Positions 16,668 through 25,667 of a stretch of 64,000 nucleotides of DNA are shown here, piece after piece. The translations under genes and the position numbers were made by a program. Each line of letters opens with the position of its first letter. Position 1 is the first letter of the stretch. Source of the stretch: Lachnospiraceae bacterium (GTDB lineage: Bacteria; Bacillota; Clostridia; Lachnospirales; Lachnospiraceae); the NCBI GenBank assembly GCA_016294075.1, contig JAEDCQ010000003.1, positions 72,136 to 136,135 of the forward strand, in the 5' to 3' direction. The notes beneath the pieces are model-generated. The model was not told the DNA's origin and ran no database searches. It saw only the letters and a list, made by a program, of their open reading frames with translations.

Positions 16668-18115
16668 TCATAAGAATAATTTCGAACAATGGAATACGCA
16701 TATCCATATCTGCTGGAAATATTTACCGTTGCGTTTAGCTGATAAATACAAGCATCCATCATAAAAAAACTATTCCCGTATGTATTACGGATATCCATCT
16801 CCATAATGTCCATTAAACGCATCCGCACTATATTTTCATCTTTAGCATACAACAATGCGCTTAAATAATCGTAATATGTCTTTCCCCCGGGGACATCTTT
16901 ATATGAATCTAATGAGGAGGTAAACATCAATAACTCACTAAGCTGTATATTCCACGTTGTATCATTCTTTATCTTTGCCACAGCTTTTCCATCAAACAAA
17001 ATACGTATATCCTGTGCTGTCTCCGCATAGCACCATGCGAATAAAATTGTTAATTTTACGGCTTCATATAGCTCCGGACTCATTATTCCCGCTGTTACAA
17101 CCGCCGCCAGTTCCCCGGCCTCAGCCTTTTTAGAGCCACTGGCAAATAAGTATGCTGCATTGATAACATATCGAATTTGAAAAAGCTGCTCTGCGAAATC
17201 ACTTATATTTTCTATATCGCTGCCTTTCCCATATAAAAGATATTCCAATTGATATTCCAGCGCACCCTGCTTCTTTTTTTCCTGATAATATCCGCATTTT
17301 TCCTCCAGATACTTATGAAATAAAATCTTGTCTGATATCCCATCCGGTAAAGACTGTCCTTTCCACAGACTGCTTCCTTTTTTATAATTACGATGACTGA
17401 TATAATTCTCCAAGTTAACTCTGCTGCCGGAAATACCGCTACTGTCTCTTATAGCATAAGAAAGGATCGGACTGCCTCTCATTCCGTCTATGTAATCTGC
17501 CGGATTATCTATGGAGATTTCATTCTCCTCTTCTTCCCTTTCCGAATTTAACAGCTCAAGTATTTTCTTAATATTTCCTTTTGTGCTTTTTCTTTCCCCT
17601 TCCAATTTATTAAATTGCTCTTCCGATTTTCCGAATTCGTCATTAAAAAAAGAGTCTGCAATTGATAAACCACTTTTTTCTTTCATATATTGAATAATTT
17701 GATATTTTAGTACCATGCCTTCTCCATCCGAAAGATATGATATATCGGATAATTTAGCATTATCTGCATGAATGGCAGTTAAATCCTTATAGCCGGGAAT
17801 CCGGTTCTTACCGGGCGCATTAAAATTCATATTCATATATTGTAAAAGATGCGATTCTGTTCGGTTTACATCCGCCGCTTCATATCCATATGTCGTATCT
17901 ATTGCAAATAAATCATACTGTTTCAATAATTCCTGATGATATTCCGCAAAGATACTGTTTAGCCCGATATCCATTACGCATTCCGTCTGGAAACGAATTG
18001 TCTGCATCCGGATTCCCTCTATCAGGGTAAACAAAAGAGACAGCATGATTAATATGCATAATGAAAGGTATACGGTAATATACCCTTCTTTCTCTGTATT
18101 CTTTTTGACAATCAT
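16664..18115 (-). CDS. DUF5702-type TadG-like protein
   Basis: 483 residues. One N-terminal membrane helix (about 12-30, YITVYLSLCILIMLSLLFTLI) followed by a large extracytoplasmic domain. The pattern matches the DUF5702 family found in Clostridia tad loci in the place of TadG: FQTECVMDIGLNSIFAEYHQ shortly after the helix and a C-terminal YAYSIVRNYSYE. Likely a minor pilin or anchor of the Tad pilus. Start after AAAGGGG. Confidence 0.75.
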   Translation of the reverse strand: MIVKKNTEKEGYITVYLSLCILIMLSLLFTLIEGIRMQTIRFQTECVMDIGLNSIFAEYHQELLKQYDLFAIDTTYGYEAADVNRTESHLLQYMNMNFNAPGKNRIPGYKDLTAIHADNAKLSDISYLSDGEGMVLKYQIIQYMKEKSGLSIADSFFNDEFGKSEEQFNKLEGERKSTKGNIKKILELLNSEREEEENEISIDNPADYIDGMRGSPILSYAIRDSSGISGSRVNLENYISHRNYKKGSSLWKGQSLPDGISDKILFHKYLEEKCGYYQEKKKQGALEYQLEYLLYGKGSDIENISDFAEQLFQIRYVINAAYLFASGSKKAEAGELAAVVTAGIMSPELYEAVKLTILFAWCYAETAQDIRILFDGKAVAKIKNDTTWNIQLSELLMFTSSLDSYKDVPGGKTYYDYLSALLYAKDENIVRMRLMDIMEMDIRNTYGNSFFMMDACIYQLNATVNISSRYGYAYSIVRNYSYE

Positions 18116-18129
18116 GCCATCCCCTTTCT

Positions 18130-18303
18130 TTAGATACTGTTTGCCTGACTTGTAATCTTTGTGAAAATATTGTTTACCAGCTCATTTAACTGATTTTTAA
18201 AGATTATAACAAGACCTATGAGAACCACAATTATTAATATGATCTCTACCGTTCCCATTCCATCCTCTTCTTTTAAAAATGCTTTTATTCCTCTCAATTT
18301 CAT
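18130..18303 (-). CDS. Flp-family type IVb pilin (major pilin candidate)
   Basis: 57 residues: MKLRGIKAFLKEEDG then GTVEIILIIVVLIGLVIIF, with a Gly-Met-Gly cleavage region and Glu in the first helix turn, then a short tail. This is the short Flp1 pilin expected to be trimmed by an A24 peptidase and polymerised by TadA/B/C. Start ATG at 18303 follows GGGAGGAAGA; the upstream in-frame TTG lies inside that site. Confidence 0.85.
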   Translation of the reverse strand: MKLRGIKAFLKEEDGMGTVEIILIIVVLIGLVIIFKNQLNELVNNIFTKITSQANSI

Positions 18304-18317
18304 TCTTCCTCCCAATC

Positions 18318-19694
18318 TTAAATACCTCCAAACGATAAATATGCAGGTATCACAATAATAACCAATACAATACCCAGCATAAGCATCATTGGCATCAGTA
18401 GTTTTGTTTCTGCCTCTTCTCCAAGCTTTCTGGCTGCCCGTTTTCGTTCTTCAAATGCATTTTGGGTTTCGGCAAAAAGCGCTTCCCTTAGTCCTTCCGT
18501 GCCTCTTTTTAAATTTTGAAGAATCAGGGAGACCAGTTTTTTATAACAGAAAAGATTACAACGCTCTGCCCAGAAACCCAATGCCTCTGCTTCATTCATG
18601 CCGTTCTCCACCTTCCGTAGGGCCAATAATAATTCTTCACACACATATTGCTTTTTTCCTCCTCTCTTTAGTTTCTTCTGATAATCATTTCCGATTCGTA
18701 TCAGTGCACCCCGGATGCTCATTCCGGAGCAAATCAATAACTGCAATTTACAAACAAATTCCGGATATTCCGATAAAAGTATCTTTTTTCTTCTTTCATA
18801 TTTATTATGTAACTCTCGGTCCCTCCCTGTAAAAACAGTAACAACACTACCGGCTAACAGAAAAAAGAGCATTGGTAACAGCTTTCCCGAAGAATCTTTC
18901 CATTTAACCGGAAAATCTCCTAAACGATTTGGCAGCTGTAAAACCGGTTCCGTATCATTTTCTTTCTGATTTGTCTCTATCATCGTAAGCAAATCCTGTT
19001 TTATCTCTTCCTCTTCAGATAAAGCCGGCGGATATAGTGTTAGGGTAAGTACTTTTTCCAATGAAATATCCTCATAAAATAATGTTGCACATAAGCTGAC
19101 ATCAATTCCTTCCTGCGGAATCTCACTATAGTTTATTTCTCCGTTTTCCTGCAGTACTTCATAATTGCTGCTCTGCCAAAAAATACTGACCGGAGCGTCA
19201 TCCCACTCATTCATTAATATAAGCGGTTTATCAACATATGAAAGAGAACCGTTCTCTCCTAAAATCCGATTGGGTAAAACCTCTGCAATTTCTTCTAATA
19301 AGCGCTCCGCTTCCTCCGTTGTCAAAGTCTTTTCCGGAACGGAAATTCCTATATCCTTTATCAAAAATTCACCAACCCGGGCATCCAATGTAACCTTTTT
19401 TTCCTTACTGCCGGCAGGGTTTTTCCGTAAAACATTTTCTTCTATCAACACACTGCTTCTGCTTTCACTCCATATATATATTAAAATCAGAAAAAGTCCT
19501 GCAAAAATGATAGAAATACACAATGAGATTTTTTTTGCATAAAATTCATAGATAATTTTTTTTGTATTACCACCGGGATTAAGGCTGCTGATTTCCATTT
19601 CTATACGATGCGGGAAATACTGTTTTTTCTTTCTCCCGCATACCGATATCCAACAATCCAACAATCTTTTTGCAGTCGTATGTTTCTTTTTCAT
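18318..19694 (-). CDS. TadC-like pilus platform protein with large extracytoplasmic insertion
   Basis: 458 residues, well above the roughly 300 of usual TadC. The C-terminal third is a type II secretion F domain (about 310-455: ICSGMSIRGALIRIGNDY, SLILQNLKRGTEGLREAL, AETKLLMPMMLMLGIVLVII). N-terminally a membrane helix near 60-80 is followed by about 190 residues that look extracytoplasmic, containing YVDKPLILMNEWDDAPVSIFW, before the second helix near 280. Start ATG at 19694 is 5 bp after tadB; the frame is open further upstream but lies within tadB. Confidence 0.8.
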   Translation of the reverse strand: MKKKHTTAKRLLDCWISVCGRKKKQYFPHRIEMEISSLNPGGNTKKIIYEFYAKKISLCISIIFAGLFLILIYIWSESRSSVLIEENVLRKNPAGSKEKKVTLDARVGEFLIKDIGISVPEKTLTTEEAERLLEEIAEVLPNRILGENGSLSYVDKPLILMNEWDDAPVSIFWQSSNYEVLQENGEINYSEIPQEGIDVSLCATLFYEDISLEKVLTLTLYPPALSEEEEIKQDLLTMIETNQKENDTEPVLQLPNRLGDFPVKWKDSSGKLLPMLFFLLAGSVVTVFTGRDRELHNKYERRKKILLSEYPEFVCKLQLLICSGMSIRGALIRIGNDYQKKLKRGGKKQYVCEELLLALRKVENGMNEAEALGFWAERCNLFCYKKLVSLILQNLKRGTEGLREALFAETQNAFEERKRAARKLGEEAETKLLMPMMLMLGIVLVIIVIPAYLSFGGI

Positions 19695-19699
19695 TCCAC

Positions 19700-20446
19700 C
19701 TATACCTCTATCTCCGTTATCCTTCGAGCAAACAACACAGCCGTCAAGTAAATGATAAGACAAATAGTCATGAGTATTCTTCCTGCTGTAGTGGTATACA
19801 ATACATCAAAATAACCCCGGGATGTAAAATCCACATACAAAATAATAAAGAACGGAATTATGCACATAATATCTGATTCCAGTTTTTTAGAAGCAATCAA
19901 AAGCTGTATATCCTGTTTTACAGTCATTTTCTCTTCTATTACGGAAATACTGTTATAAAAAATTCTCTCTAAATTTCCACCACTCTGCTTTCCGATTACT
20001 AAAATACCTGCAAAATCACAAACATCCTCTATACCGCTCCGGTTACCGAAATCCTCTATCAGCTTTTCCAATTCTTCATTATTTCGGAGACCCGTTTTTA
20101 TTATGAAAAGCTCTTTTACCATTACACTTTCATTTCCGTAATACTGCATCATATCACGATATGCCTCTGTAAAAGCATTCTCTATGGAATACCCTGCCTG
20201 CATTCCGCTATTTACAAAATTTAATGTCTCTTTAAACTGAAGGCTTAATTCCTCCTTTTGTTTTATACATAATTTTTTTCTTTTATCTTTTATATAGAAA
20301 TATATAAAAGGATTCAAAAAAACGACTGCCCATATAGAACGGTAGAAAAAATAGGAAAAAATACAGACAAGCAAAAAACCTTCCAAAGCATATCGGATTA
20401 TTTCTTTTACGGAAAAATGGTATTCGTTATAATCCACCCTTAACAT
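19700..20446 (-). CDS. TadB-like pilus platform protein
   Basis: 248 residues from the preferred start. A type II secretion F-domain inner-membrane protein: two N-terminal helices, the cytoplasmic block FVNSGMQAGYSIENAFTEAY and GKQSGGNLERIFYN, and two C-terminal helices. Works with TadA and TadC to extend the Flp pilus. The start is uncertain: the frame opens 51 bp earlier, within tadA, but MLRVDYNEYHF fits the family N-terminus. Confidence 0.85.
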   Translation of the reverse strand: MLRVDYNEYHFSVKEIIRYALEGFLLVCIFSYFFYRSIWAVVFLNPFIYFYIKDKRKKLCIKQKEELSLQFKETLNFVNSGMQAGYSIENAFTEAYRDMMQYYGNESVMVKELFIIKTGLRNNEELEKLIEDFGNRSGIEDVCDFAGILVIGKQSGGNLERIFYNSISVIEEKMTVKQDIQLLIASKKLESDIMCIIPFFIILYVDFTSRGYFDVLYTTTAGRILMTICLIIYLTAVLFARRITEIEV

Positions 20447-20459
20447 ATTCTTTCGTTTT

Positions 20460-21692
20460 TTATTCCCCAATCCCCGCATCAAACAATTTTCCGGCATTTT
20501 TTAATTCTCCTATCCTTTTAAGACTCCCGGTAACATTTTGAGTATCTGTTTTTGATTCTTCTTCATATTGGAAAATCGGATTTACAGATATCTTTTTATC
20601 ATCCATTCCCGTAACTTCAATAATTTCCAATACTTTCCTGCTTTTATCGCGCATTCTTCCCAAATGAACAATAATATCAACTCCGCTGCTGATTTGCCTT
20701 CGTATTGCCTCAACCGGAATCTGCACCGCCATTAATATCATTGTCTCCAAACGTAACAGTGCATCTCCGGCACTGTTTGCATGTACGGTAGACATACTCC
20801 CGTCATGGCCACAGTTCATTGCTGAGCAGACCATATCCATTGCTTCCGGACCTCTCACTTCTCCGACAATAATTCGTGAAGGTCTCATTCTTAAAGATGC
20901 CTTAATTAAATCACGTATGGAAATGGCTTTTCCGTTTTCCGTATTTGCATTTTTTGTTTCCAGACGAACAAGATTATCAATTCCCTGTATCTGTAATTCA
21001 GCACTGTCCTCGATAGTGATAATCCTTTCCTCTTTGGGAATATAACCGGACAAAGCATTTAAAAAAGTTGTTTTTCCGCTTCCAGTTCCGCCACTTATTA
21101 TGATGTTATATCCTGCATATACCAGTCTCTGTAGAAACACAGCCGCTTCCTCCGTCAGGGAACTGATGGAAACCAGCTTCCTCATATCATACGGTTCCTT
21201 GGGAAAACGCCTGATTGTCAGAATAGGCCCATTCAGTGCAACGGGATTTAAAACTACATTGACTCTTGAGCCGTCTTCCAATCTGGCATCCACAATCGGT
21301 GTTGTATCGTTTACGACCCGATTGCATTTTGCCACAATTTGCTGAATAATATTTTTAAGCTTTTCTTCCGATTCAAACCTATCATCCAATTTGTACAGAC
21401 ATCCGTCTTTCTCTATGAAAACATGATTCGGTCCGTTTACCATTATTTCCGTGACAGACGGGTTTTCCAATATAGGCTGCAAAATATCTAATTTTCGCAA
21501 CGAATAGAATATCTCACGACCTATTACCAATCTTCTGTGATAAGGATAAAAAGAATTTTTCGTTTCTTCCTCCAAATATTGAGTTATTAAATCTCCGATA
21601 CGTTCATCAGAGACATCTCTTTCATATTCCAATTGTTCCAAAACACGTTTTCTGACAGTCACTGTTATTTCCTTTTCCTTATCGCTCAACAT
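20460..21692 (-). CDS. TadA/CpaF secretion ATPase
   Basis: 410 residues. Hexameric ATPase powering pilus assembly. N-terminal domain with PSVTEIMVNGPNHVFIE, then Walker A GGTGSGKTTFLNALSG (about 198-213), an Asp box with IEDSAELQI, the Walker B region RMRPSRIIVGEVRGPEAMDM and the His box CGHDGSMSTVHANS. Start ATG after GAAGGAGG; the first 14 bp overlap the end of the TadZ-like gene, indicating translational coupling. Confidence 0.93.
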   Translation of the reverse strand: MLSDKEKEITVTVRKRVLEQLEYERDVSDERIGDLITQYLEEETKNSFYPYHRRLVIGREIFYSLRKLDILQPILENPSVTEIMVNGPNHVFIEKDGCLYKLDDRFESEEKLKNIIQQIVAKCNRVVNDTTPIVDARLEDGSRVNVVLNPVALNGPILTIRRFPKEPYDMRKLVSISSLTEEAAVFLQRLVYAGYNIIISGGTGSGKTTFLNALSGYIPKEERIITIEDSAELQIQGIDNLVRLETKNANTENGKAISIRDLIKASLRMRPSRIIVGEVRGPEAMDMVCSAMNCGHDGSMSTVHANSAGDALLRLETMILMAVQIPVEAIRRQISSGVDIIVHLGRMRDKSRKVLEIIEVTGMDDKKISVNPIFQYEEESKTDTQNVTGSLKRIGELKNAGKLFDAGIGE

Positions 21693-22680
21693 AAAAATCC
21701 TCCTTCAGATATTCCTTTGCGGTTGCTGCAAGCTCACTTACCGTAAAACGCTCCAATTGCTTTGGCAAATACGATATTTCTGCAAAACTGCATCTATTTG
21801 ATTTTTCCATAATATCCTCATATCTGCACTGGTTGAGCATCCGTTCATATTGATCCATCTTTGCCATTGCAAATCCGTCTTCTGCCGTAATGGTATAAAT
21901 ACGGTCACAATGCCTTAATATTTCAAATAACCCCTGTATACTGTCCGATAAATCCAGCAAAAGATATTCATATGCAGTACATACCTCTATTTCATAAAAA
22001 AGCTGAAGCCATTCTCTGGAAGAGATGCTGAGCAAATCCATCTGACAACGCATCGGGGGCAGAATATCCAATCCGTTTATCTGTTCCGTAATACCGGATA
22101 AATAGAAAGCAATACCGTTTTTTCCATTTTGTAGATAATAGAGCAGGTCTGATAAATCCTTTGCAAAGCTTCTTCCCATCAAAATATCAAGCCCCGAACA
22201 AGGTTCTAAATTAATATACAAAGTGCCTCCACGCCTTGCTAACAGTTGTCCCATTGTCAATGCAAACGATGTCTGCATTCCTCTTTTTATCGGTGAATAA
22301 AAACCAATTACCTTTAGTTTTTTCTTTCTTGTAATATGACTGTGCTTACCCGGTTCCTTTGCAAGCAGCGTAAGAACATTTTTTAACAGCATTTCGCATG
22401 ATTGATATTTGCAGACAATATCCTCTGTTTCATATGAGTTGGTACTGTCCTCGCTTAATAAAATAACCTTGTCCGCCGGATTAAGTGCCTTCAATTCTTT
22501 AAAGAATAGCTCCGAAGCCAGCACAACTTCCGTTTTCTGCTCCTTTGAAAAGTTGTTCAGCTTTTCCGGCGTAGAAAAATATTGTGCCCGAAACGGAAAT
22601 CCCTCCTTTTGATTTATGTAATTTACTAAGGAAGATGCATATGCCTCTTCCGCATCACATACTGCTAAGATATGATTCAT
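21679..22680 (-). CDS. TadZ/CpaE-like pilus localisation ATPase
   Basis: 333 residues. N-terminal receiver-like domain (about 1-110) and a ParA/MinD-type domain. The nucleotide loop is divergent: FYSPIKRGMQTSFALTMGQL (about 125-144) keeps the Lys-Arg-Gly and Thr-Ser parts but lacks the second canonical Lys, as is common in TadZ. It should localise the pilus machine. Start ATG 22680 follows AGGAGG at a 9-nt distance; upstream in-frame codons are ignored. Confidence 0.78.
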   Translation of the reverse strand: MNHILAVCDAEEAYASSLVNYINQKEGFPFRAQYFSTPEKLNNFSKEQKTEVVLASELFFKELKALNPADKVILLSEDSTNSYETEDIVCKYQSCEMLLKNVLTLLAKEPGKHSHITRKKKLKVIGFYSPIKRGMQTSFALTMGQLLARRGGTLYINLEPCSGLDILMGRSFAKDLSDLLYYLQNGKNGIAFYLSGITEQINGLDILPPMRCQMDLLSISSREWLQLFYEIEVCTAYEYLLLDLSDSIQGLFEILRHCDRIYTITAEDGFAMAKMDQYERMLNQCRYEDIMEKSNRCSFAEISYLPKQLERFTVSELAATAKEYLKEDFYVER

Positions 22681-22693
22681 AGATAAGCTCCTC

Positions 22694-23203
22694 CTATAGA
22701 TTCGAAGATATGAGTACTCCAAAAAAGATTGGTAATGCCAGATGAATAGCATTTTTTGTATTTGGGGATGTATCGGGAGATAATGTTTCTAATAAAAGAT
22801 TTTTCTGACCTATCAAGAAAAATTTAAGACAACAAAAGAAATGATATATTTTCTCCCGAAAAGATTTCTGACAAATAATTTGAAATATTTTTAAAAATGA
22901 AAAGATGCCTGCAATAATAAAACAGATTTGGATAGATTTAATAAATTGTCCGGTATCCAAATAAAAACCGGTCATGGCGATACACTTTATATCCCCCGCT
23001 CCTAACGCCTTTATGGAAAAGAGCGGAAATAATATCAGTGTTATCAATATGCTTTGTATCATACTTTCTGTTAAATTATCCGTTGTAAAAATGCCTATGG
23101 TTATTCCAATTATAATTATGTAATTCGGAATTTTTCCTTTTTTCAAATCGGTGCAGACGGCTATTAACAAAAGGATATAAAGAAAGACTGTTATCTGCCT
23201 CAC
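22694..23203 (-). CDS. A24 prepilin peptidase (first copy)
   Basis: 169 residues. First Asp in AVCTDLKKGKIPNY, second in ALGAGDIKCIAMTG; six or so membrane segments. First gene of the tad operon, 75 bp or so from the promoter. Start codon is odd: the GTG at 23203 is fused to the AGGAGGTG site, leaving almost no spacing; the in-frame ATA at 23194 has good spacing. GTG is annotated by convention. Confidence 0.85.
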   Translation of the reverse strand: MRQITVFLYILLLIAVCTDLKKGKIPNYIIIIGITIGIFTTDNLTESMIQSILITLILFPLFSIKALGAGDIKCIAMTGFYLDTGQFIKSIQICFIIAGIFSFLKIFQIICQKSFREKIYHFFCCLKFFLIGQKNLLLETLSPDTSPNTKNAIHLALPIFFGVLISSNL

Positions 23204-23267
23204 CTCCTGCCGGTAATACTGACAACGTAATAGAAAAACCGTTGAAATGATTCTGACTTGTAGTGTG

Positions 23268-23297
23268 AGTATAATGTATTCGGTTTTTCCCTGTCAA
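23268..23297 (-). promoter_or_regulatory. Sigma-A promoter of the tad operon
   Basis: Minus strand TTGACA (23292-23297) and TATACT (23268-23273) separated by 18 bp. Both boxes are near consensus, suggesting substantial basal expression of the pilus genes. Confidence 0.8.
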
Positions 23298-23332
23298 TAA
23301 TTTTTACTGAATTGTGCTTTTTTGACATTTTT

Positions 23333-23605
23333 CTACAAAATGGAGCATAATCGTATTCCGTACAAAAGAATCACTCCCGGCGCTCCGAAGACTGCACCCG
23401 TGAAAACGGTATACGGATTAATTCCCACCTCACAGGACAGATTCTGCCAGATAAAAATCTGATTGATTACATAGATTCCAATCGTACTCATAATTCCCCG
23501 TAAAATAAAGTTTATAAGCCATTCTGAGCGCTTTTTCAAAGCTATGAACAAGAGTCCCAATGCACATATTATTACACCGATAATTGCCCATCCTTCTTTT
23601 TCCAT
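23333..23605 (-). CDS. bofA: BofA-like protein (pro-sigma-K processing inhibitor family)
   Basis: 90 residues, two or three membrane segments ending in GINPYTVFTGAVFGAPGVIL, the BofA signature. In Bacillus BofA restrains the SpoIVFB protease during sporulation; in Clostridia the family is common but its role is less clear. ATG 23605 follows GGAG. It is divergent from the YaaL gene, whose Bacillus homologue neighbours bofA. Confidence 0.88.
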   Translation of the reverse strand: MEKEGWAIIGVIICALGLLFIALKKRSEWLINFILRGIMSTIGIYVINQIFIWQNLSCEVGINPYTVFTGAVFGAPGVILLYGIRLCSIL

Positions 23606-23757
23606 AATACTCTCCAACGATTTTTCTCTTCTATTTTATGCTTGTTTTTTTGTAATATGACCAAGCCAAAATGGATAATAAATGTATAAATCTTCCAATC
23701 ATGACTATACTTTTAGTAGAAAAAAACGCAAGTTCAGTAAAGAAAGGAACTGATAAT

Positions 23758-24051
23758 ATGAAATTCTTTTTTCGTGAAAGAAAAAATCCGACCATAAATG
23801 AAGTCCCCAAGACACAACGTGAGCTGCTTCTTGAGGACTTAGAAAAAACAAAATGTGAATTGGATACCGCATACCGCGGTTTTGATTATGTAACCGACCC
23901 GGATTTAATTGACTGCTATATTTATGATATTAATGCCATTTTAAAAAGGTACAAATATTTATTGGAACAGGTCGAGGAAACAAACCGTGAGCCGGAACCT
24001 GTTTCCTATCCGTCAGACACGAAATCCGCGGCTACTGCTTTCATCAGCTAA
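23758..24051 (+). CDS. yaaL: YaaL-like protein (DUF2508)
   Basis: 97 residues. Contains FDYVTDPDLIDCYIYDINA, the DUF2508 signature. Small cytoplasmic protein of unknown function that sits beside bofA and recR in Bacillus. ATG 23758 after AAAGGA; the longer open frame upstream has no site. Its last 39 bp overlap the end of fliS on the opposite strand. Confidence 0.82.
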   Translation: MKFFFRERKNPTINEVPKTQRELLLEDLEKTKCELDTAYRGFDYVTDPDLIDCYIYDINAILKRYKYLLEQVEETNREPEPVSYPSDTKSAATAFIS

Positions 24052-24489
24052 GCTTTCATTTAAAGCATATTTTCCATAGGTTAAACCCGCAACAACCGTC
24101 TGGGTATGACCCATTACAGGAGCACTTTTATCTTGTGAGGCAATTTGTGCATATGCATCACGCAGTGTTATCAAATTATCCTTCACAGCACATAAGGGCT
24201 CCTTTTTTTTCTGTAAAACACTTTCCCTCAGGGATTTTTTCATGGAAAGATAAATACGGTGCAGTACCGTTGCCAAATCGTACTCAAAATGCAGATTGGC
24301 TATCATCTCTTCTATGCATTTTTTTGCAAAGCTTATCTGAACGGAAGCCCTTTCAATATCTCCCTCTTCCATATTCTTAATTGCTTCTTCCATATATACA
24401 AGAGTAATATCATATAGAATTACTATGAGCTCCGTAGAATTAGCCTGTGATATTTTTCTGGTAAAGTCCTTTTTCTGCTCTGCCGTCAT
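24013..24489 (-). CDS. fliS: Flagellin export chaperone FliS
   Basis: 158 residues, a little longer than the usual 125-140. N-terminal FTRKISQANSTELIVILYDI and the helical layout match FliS, which binds the flagellin C-terminus and prevents premature polymerisation. It is 21 bp downstream of flagellin. Start ATG at 24489; a GTG 12 bp upstream is possible. Overlaps yaaL tail to tail by 39 bp. Confidence 0.85.
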   Translation of the reverse strand: MTAEQKKDFTRKISQANSTELIVILYDITLVYMEEAIKNMEEGDIERASVQISFAKKCIEEMIANLHFEYDLATVLHRIYLSMKKSLRESVLQKKKEPLCAVKDNLITLRDAYAQIASQDKSAPVMGHTQTVVAGLTYGKYALNESLADESSSRGFRV

Positions 24490-24510
24490 ATAACCGCCCA
24501 CACCTTTCTG

Positions 24511-25656
24511 TTACTGTAATAACTGCAGCATCTGGGAAGGACGCTCATTTGCCTGTGCAAGCATTGCAGTTGCTGCCTGAGAAACAACCTGCATGTTGGA
24601 ATACTCTGTCATTTCCGTTGCCATATCTGTATCCATTATACGGGAATATGCTGATGTAACATTTTCCTGTGAGGTGGCAAGACTCGTTTCCGTATGCTCT
24701 AAACGGTTCTGATATGCACCCATGCGGGAACGCATTTCCGAAACGTAAGAAATTGCATTTGAGATTTCCCCTATTGCTTTTTCTGCATTATAGGCAGTAG
24801 ATACATCTGTTTTTTTAATGCCCGCATTTAATAAGGACAATTCCGGAATCCGTATGTCTATTGTCTGCCCTTCATTGGCTCCGATTTGTAAAGTCATCGG
24901 TCCCATTTTCGTCAAATCCAGATTGACCGTAACGGAAGTCTGTGCAATGTTCGATGCATCTTTATTCCAATCCTCGGAAATACCGATGCGGATTTCAAAA
25001 TCTTTTTCTCCTGTTAATATTAACTGCTCGGAATCTCCGGACACGGAAAGCTCCATAGCGACAGCACCGGTAACATCGGTCCGTTTTAAAGAAGCTTTTG
25101 TTGTATTCTTAATCGTTCCGTCAGCATCAAAATCTATATCCGTAAAATTCAATTCATACTTTCCGAAATCCACCGCATCCGAAAAATAATTAACCTTAAT
25201 TTCCTTATTATCCGTATATCCCTTTAAATCAAAGGTTCCGTCAAATAGTTTTCTTCCGTTGTATTCCGTAGTCTCTCCGATACGGGTAATCTCATCTTTC
25301 AGCTGATTTACTTCACTTTGTATGGTCTCCCTATCATCATCCGAAACAGTACCGTTAGAAGCCTTAATAGCCAGCTCATTCATTCTCTGCAGCATGTCAT
25401 GCACTTCTGCCAATGCACCATCTGCAATTTCCACTACGGATACGCCATCCTTTGCGTCCTGCTCCGCAACGGAAAGTCCCTTAATCTGGGCATTCATACG
25501 ACGGGCAATCGCAAGGCCGGCCGCATCATCCTTCGCATTATTAATTTTATATCCCGAAGAAAGTCTTTCTAATGCTGCGGATAATTTATTATCATTCATT
25601 TTTAAAGAGTTGTTGGCAATCATTGCTGAAATATTATAATTAATCTTTAAACTCAT
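24511..25656 (-). CDS. Flagellin
   Basis: 381 residues. Conserved D0/D1 N-terminus (INYNISAMIANNSL, LERLSSGYKINNAKDDAAG, ARRMNAQIKGL) and C-terminus (SRIMDTDMATEMTEYSNMQV and AMLAQANERPSQMLQLLQ) flank a variable centre (about 150-285) that forms the surface-exposed domain. Filament subunit exported by the flagellar type III system. AAGGAG site 11 bp after the DUF6240-type gene, so probably co-transcribed with it. Confidence 0.95.
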   Translation of the reverse strand: MSLKINYNISAMIANNSLKMNDNKLSAALERLSSGYKINNAKDDAAGLAIARRMNAQIKGLSVAEQDAKDGVSVVEIADGALAEVHDMLQRMNELAIKASNGTVSDDDRETIQSEVNQLKDEITRIGETTEYNGRKLFDGTFDLKGYTDNKEIKVNYFSDAVDFGKYELNFTDIDFDADGTIKNTTKASLKRTDVTGAVAMELSVSGDSEQLILTGEKDFEIRIGISEDWNKDASNIAQTSVTVNLDLTKMGPMTLQIGANEGQTIDIRIPELSLLNAGIKKTDVSTAYNAEKAIGEISNAISYVSEMRSRMGAYQNRLEHTETSLATSQENVTSAYSRIMDTDMATEMTEYSNMQVVSQAATAMLAQANERPSQMLQLLQ

Positions 25657-25667
25657 GTGGTTCTCCT

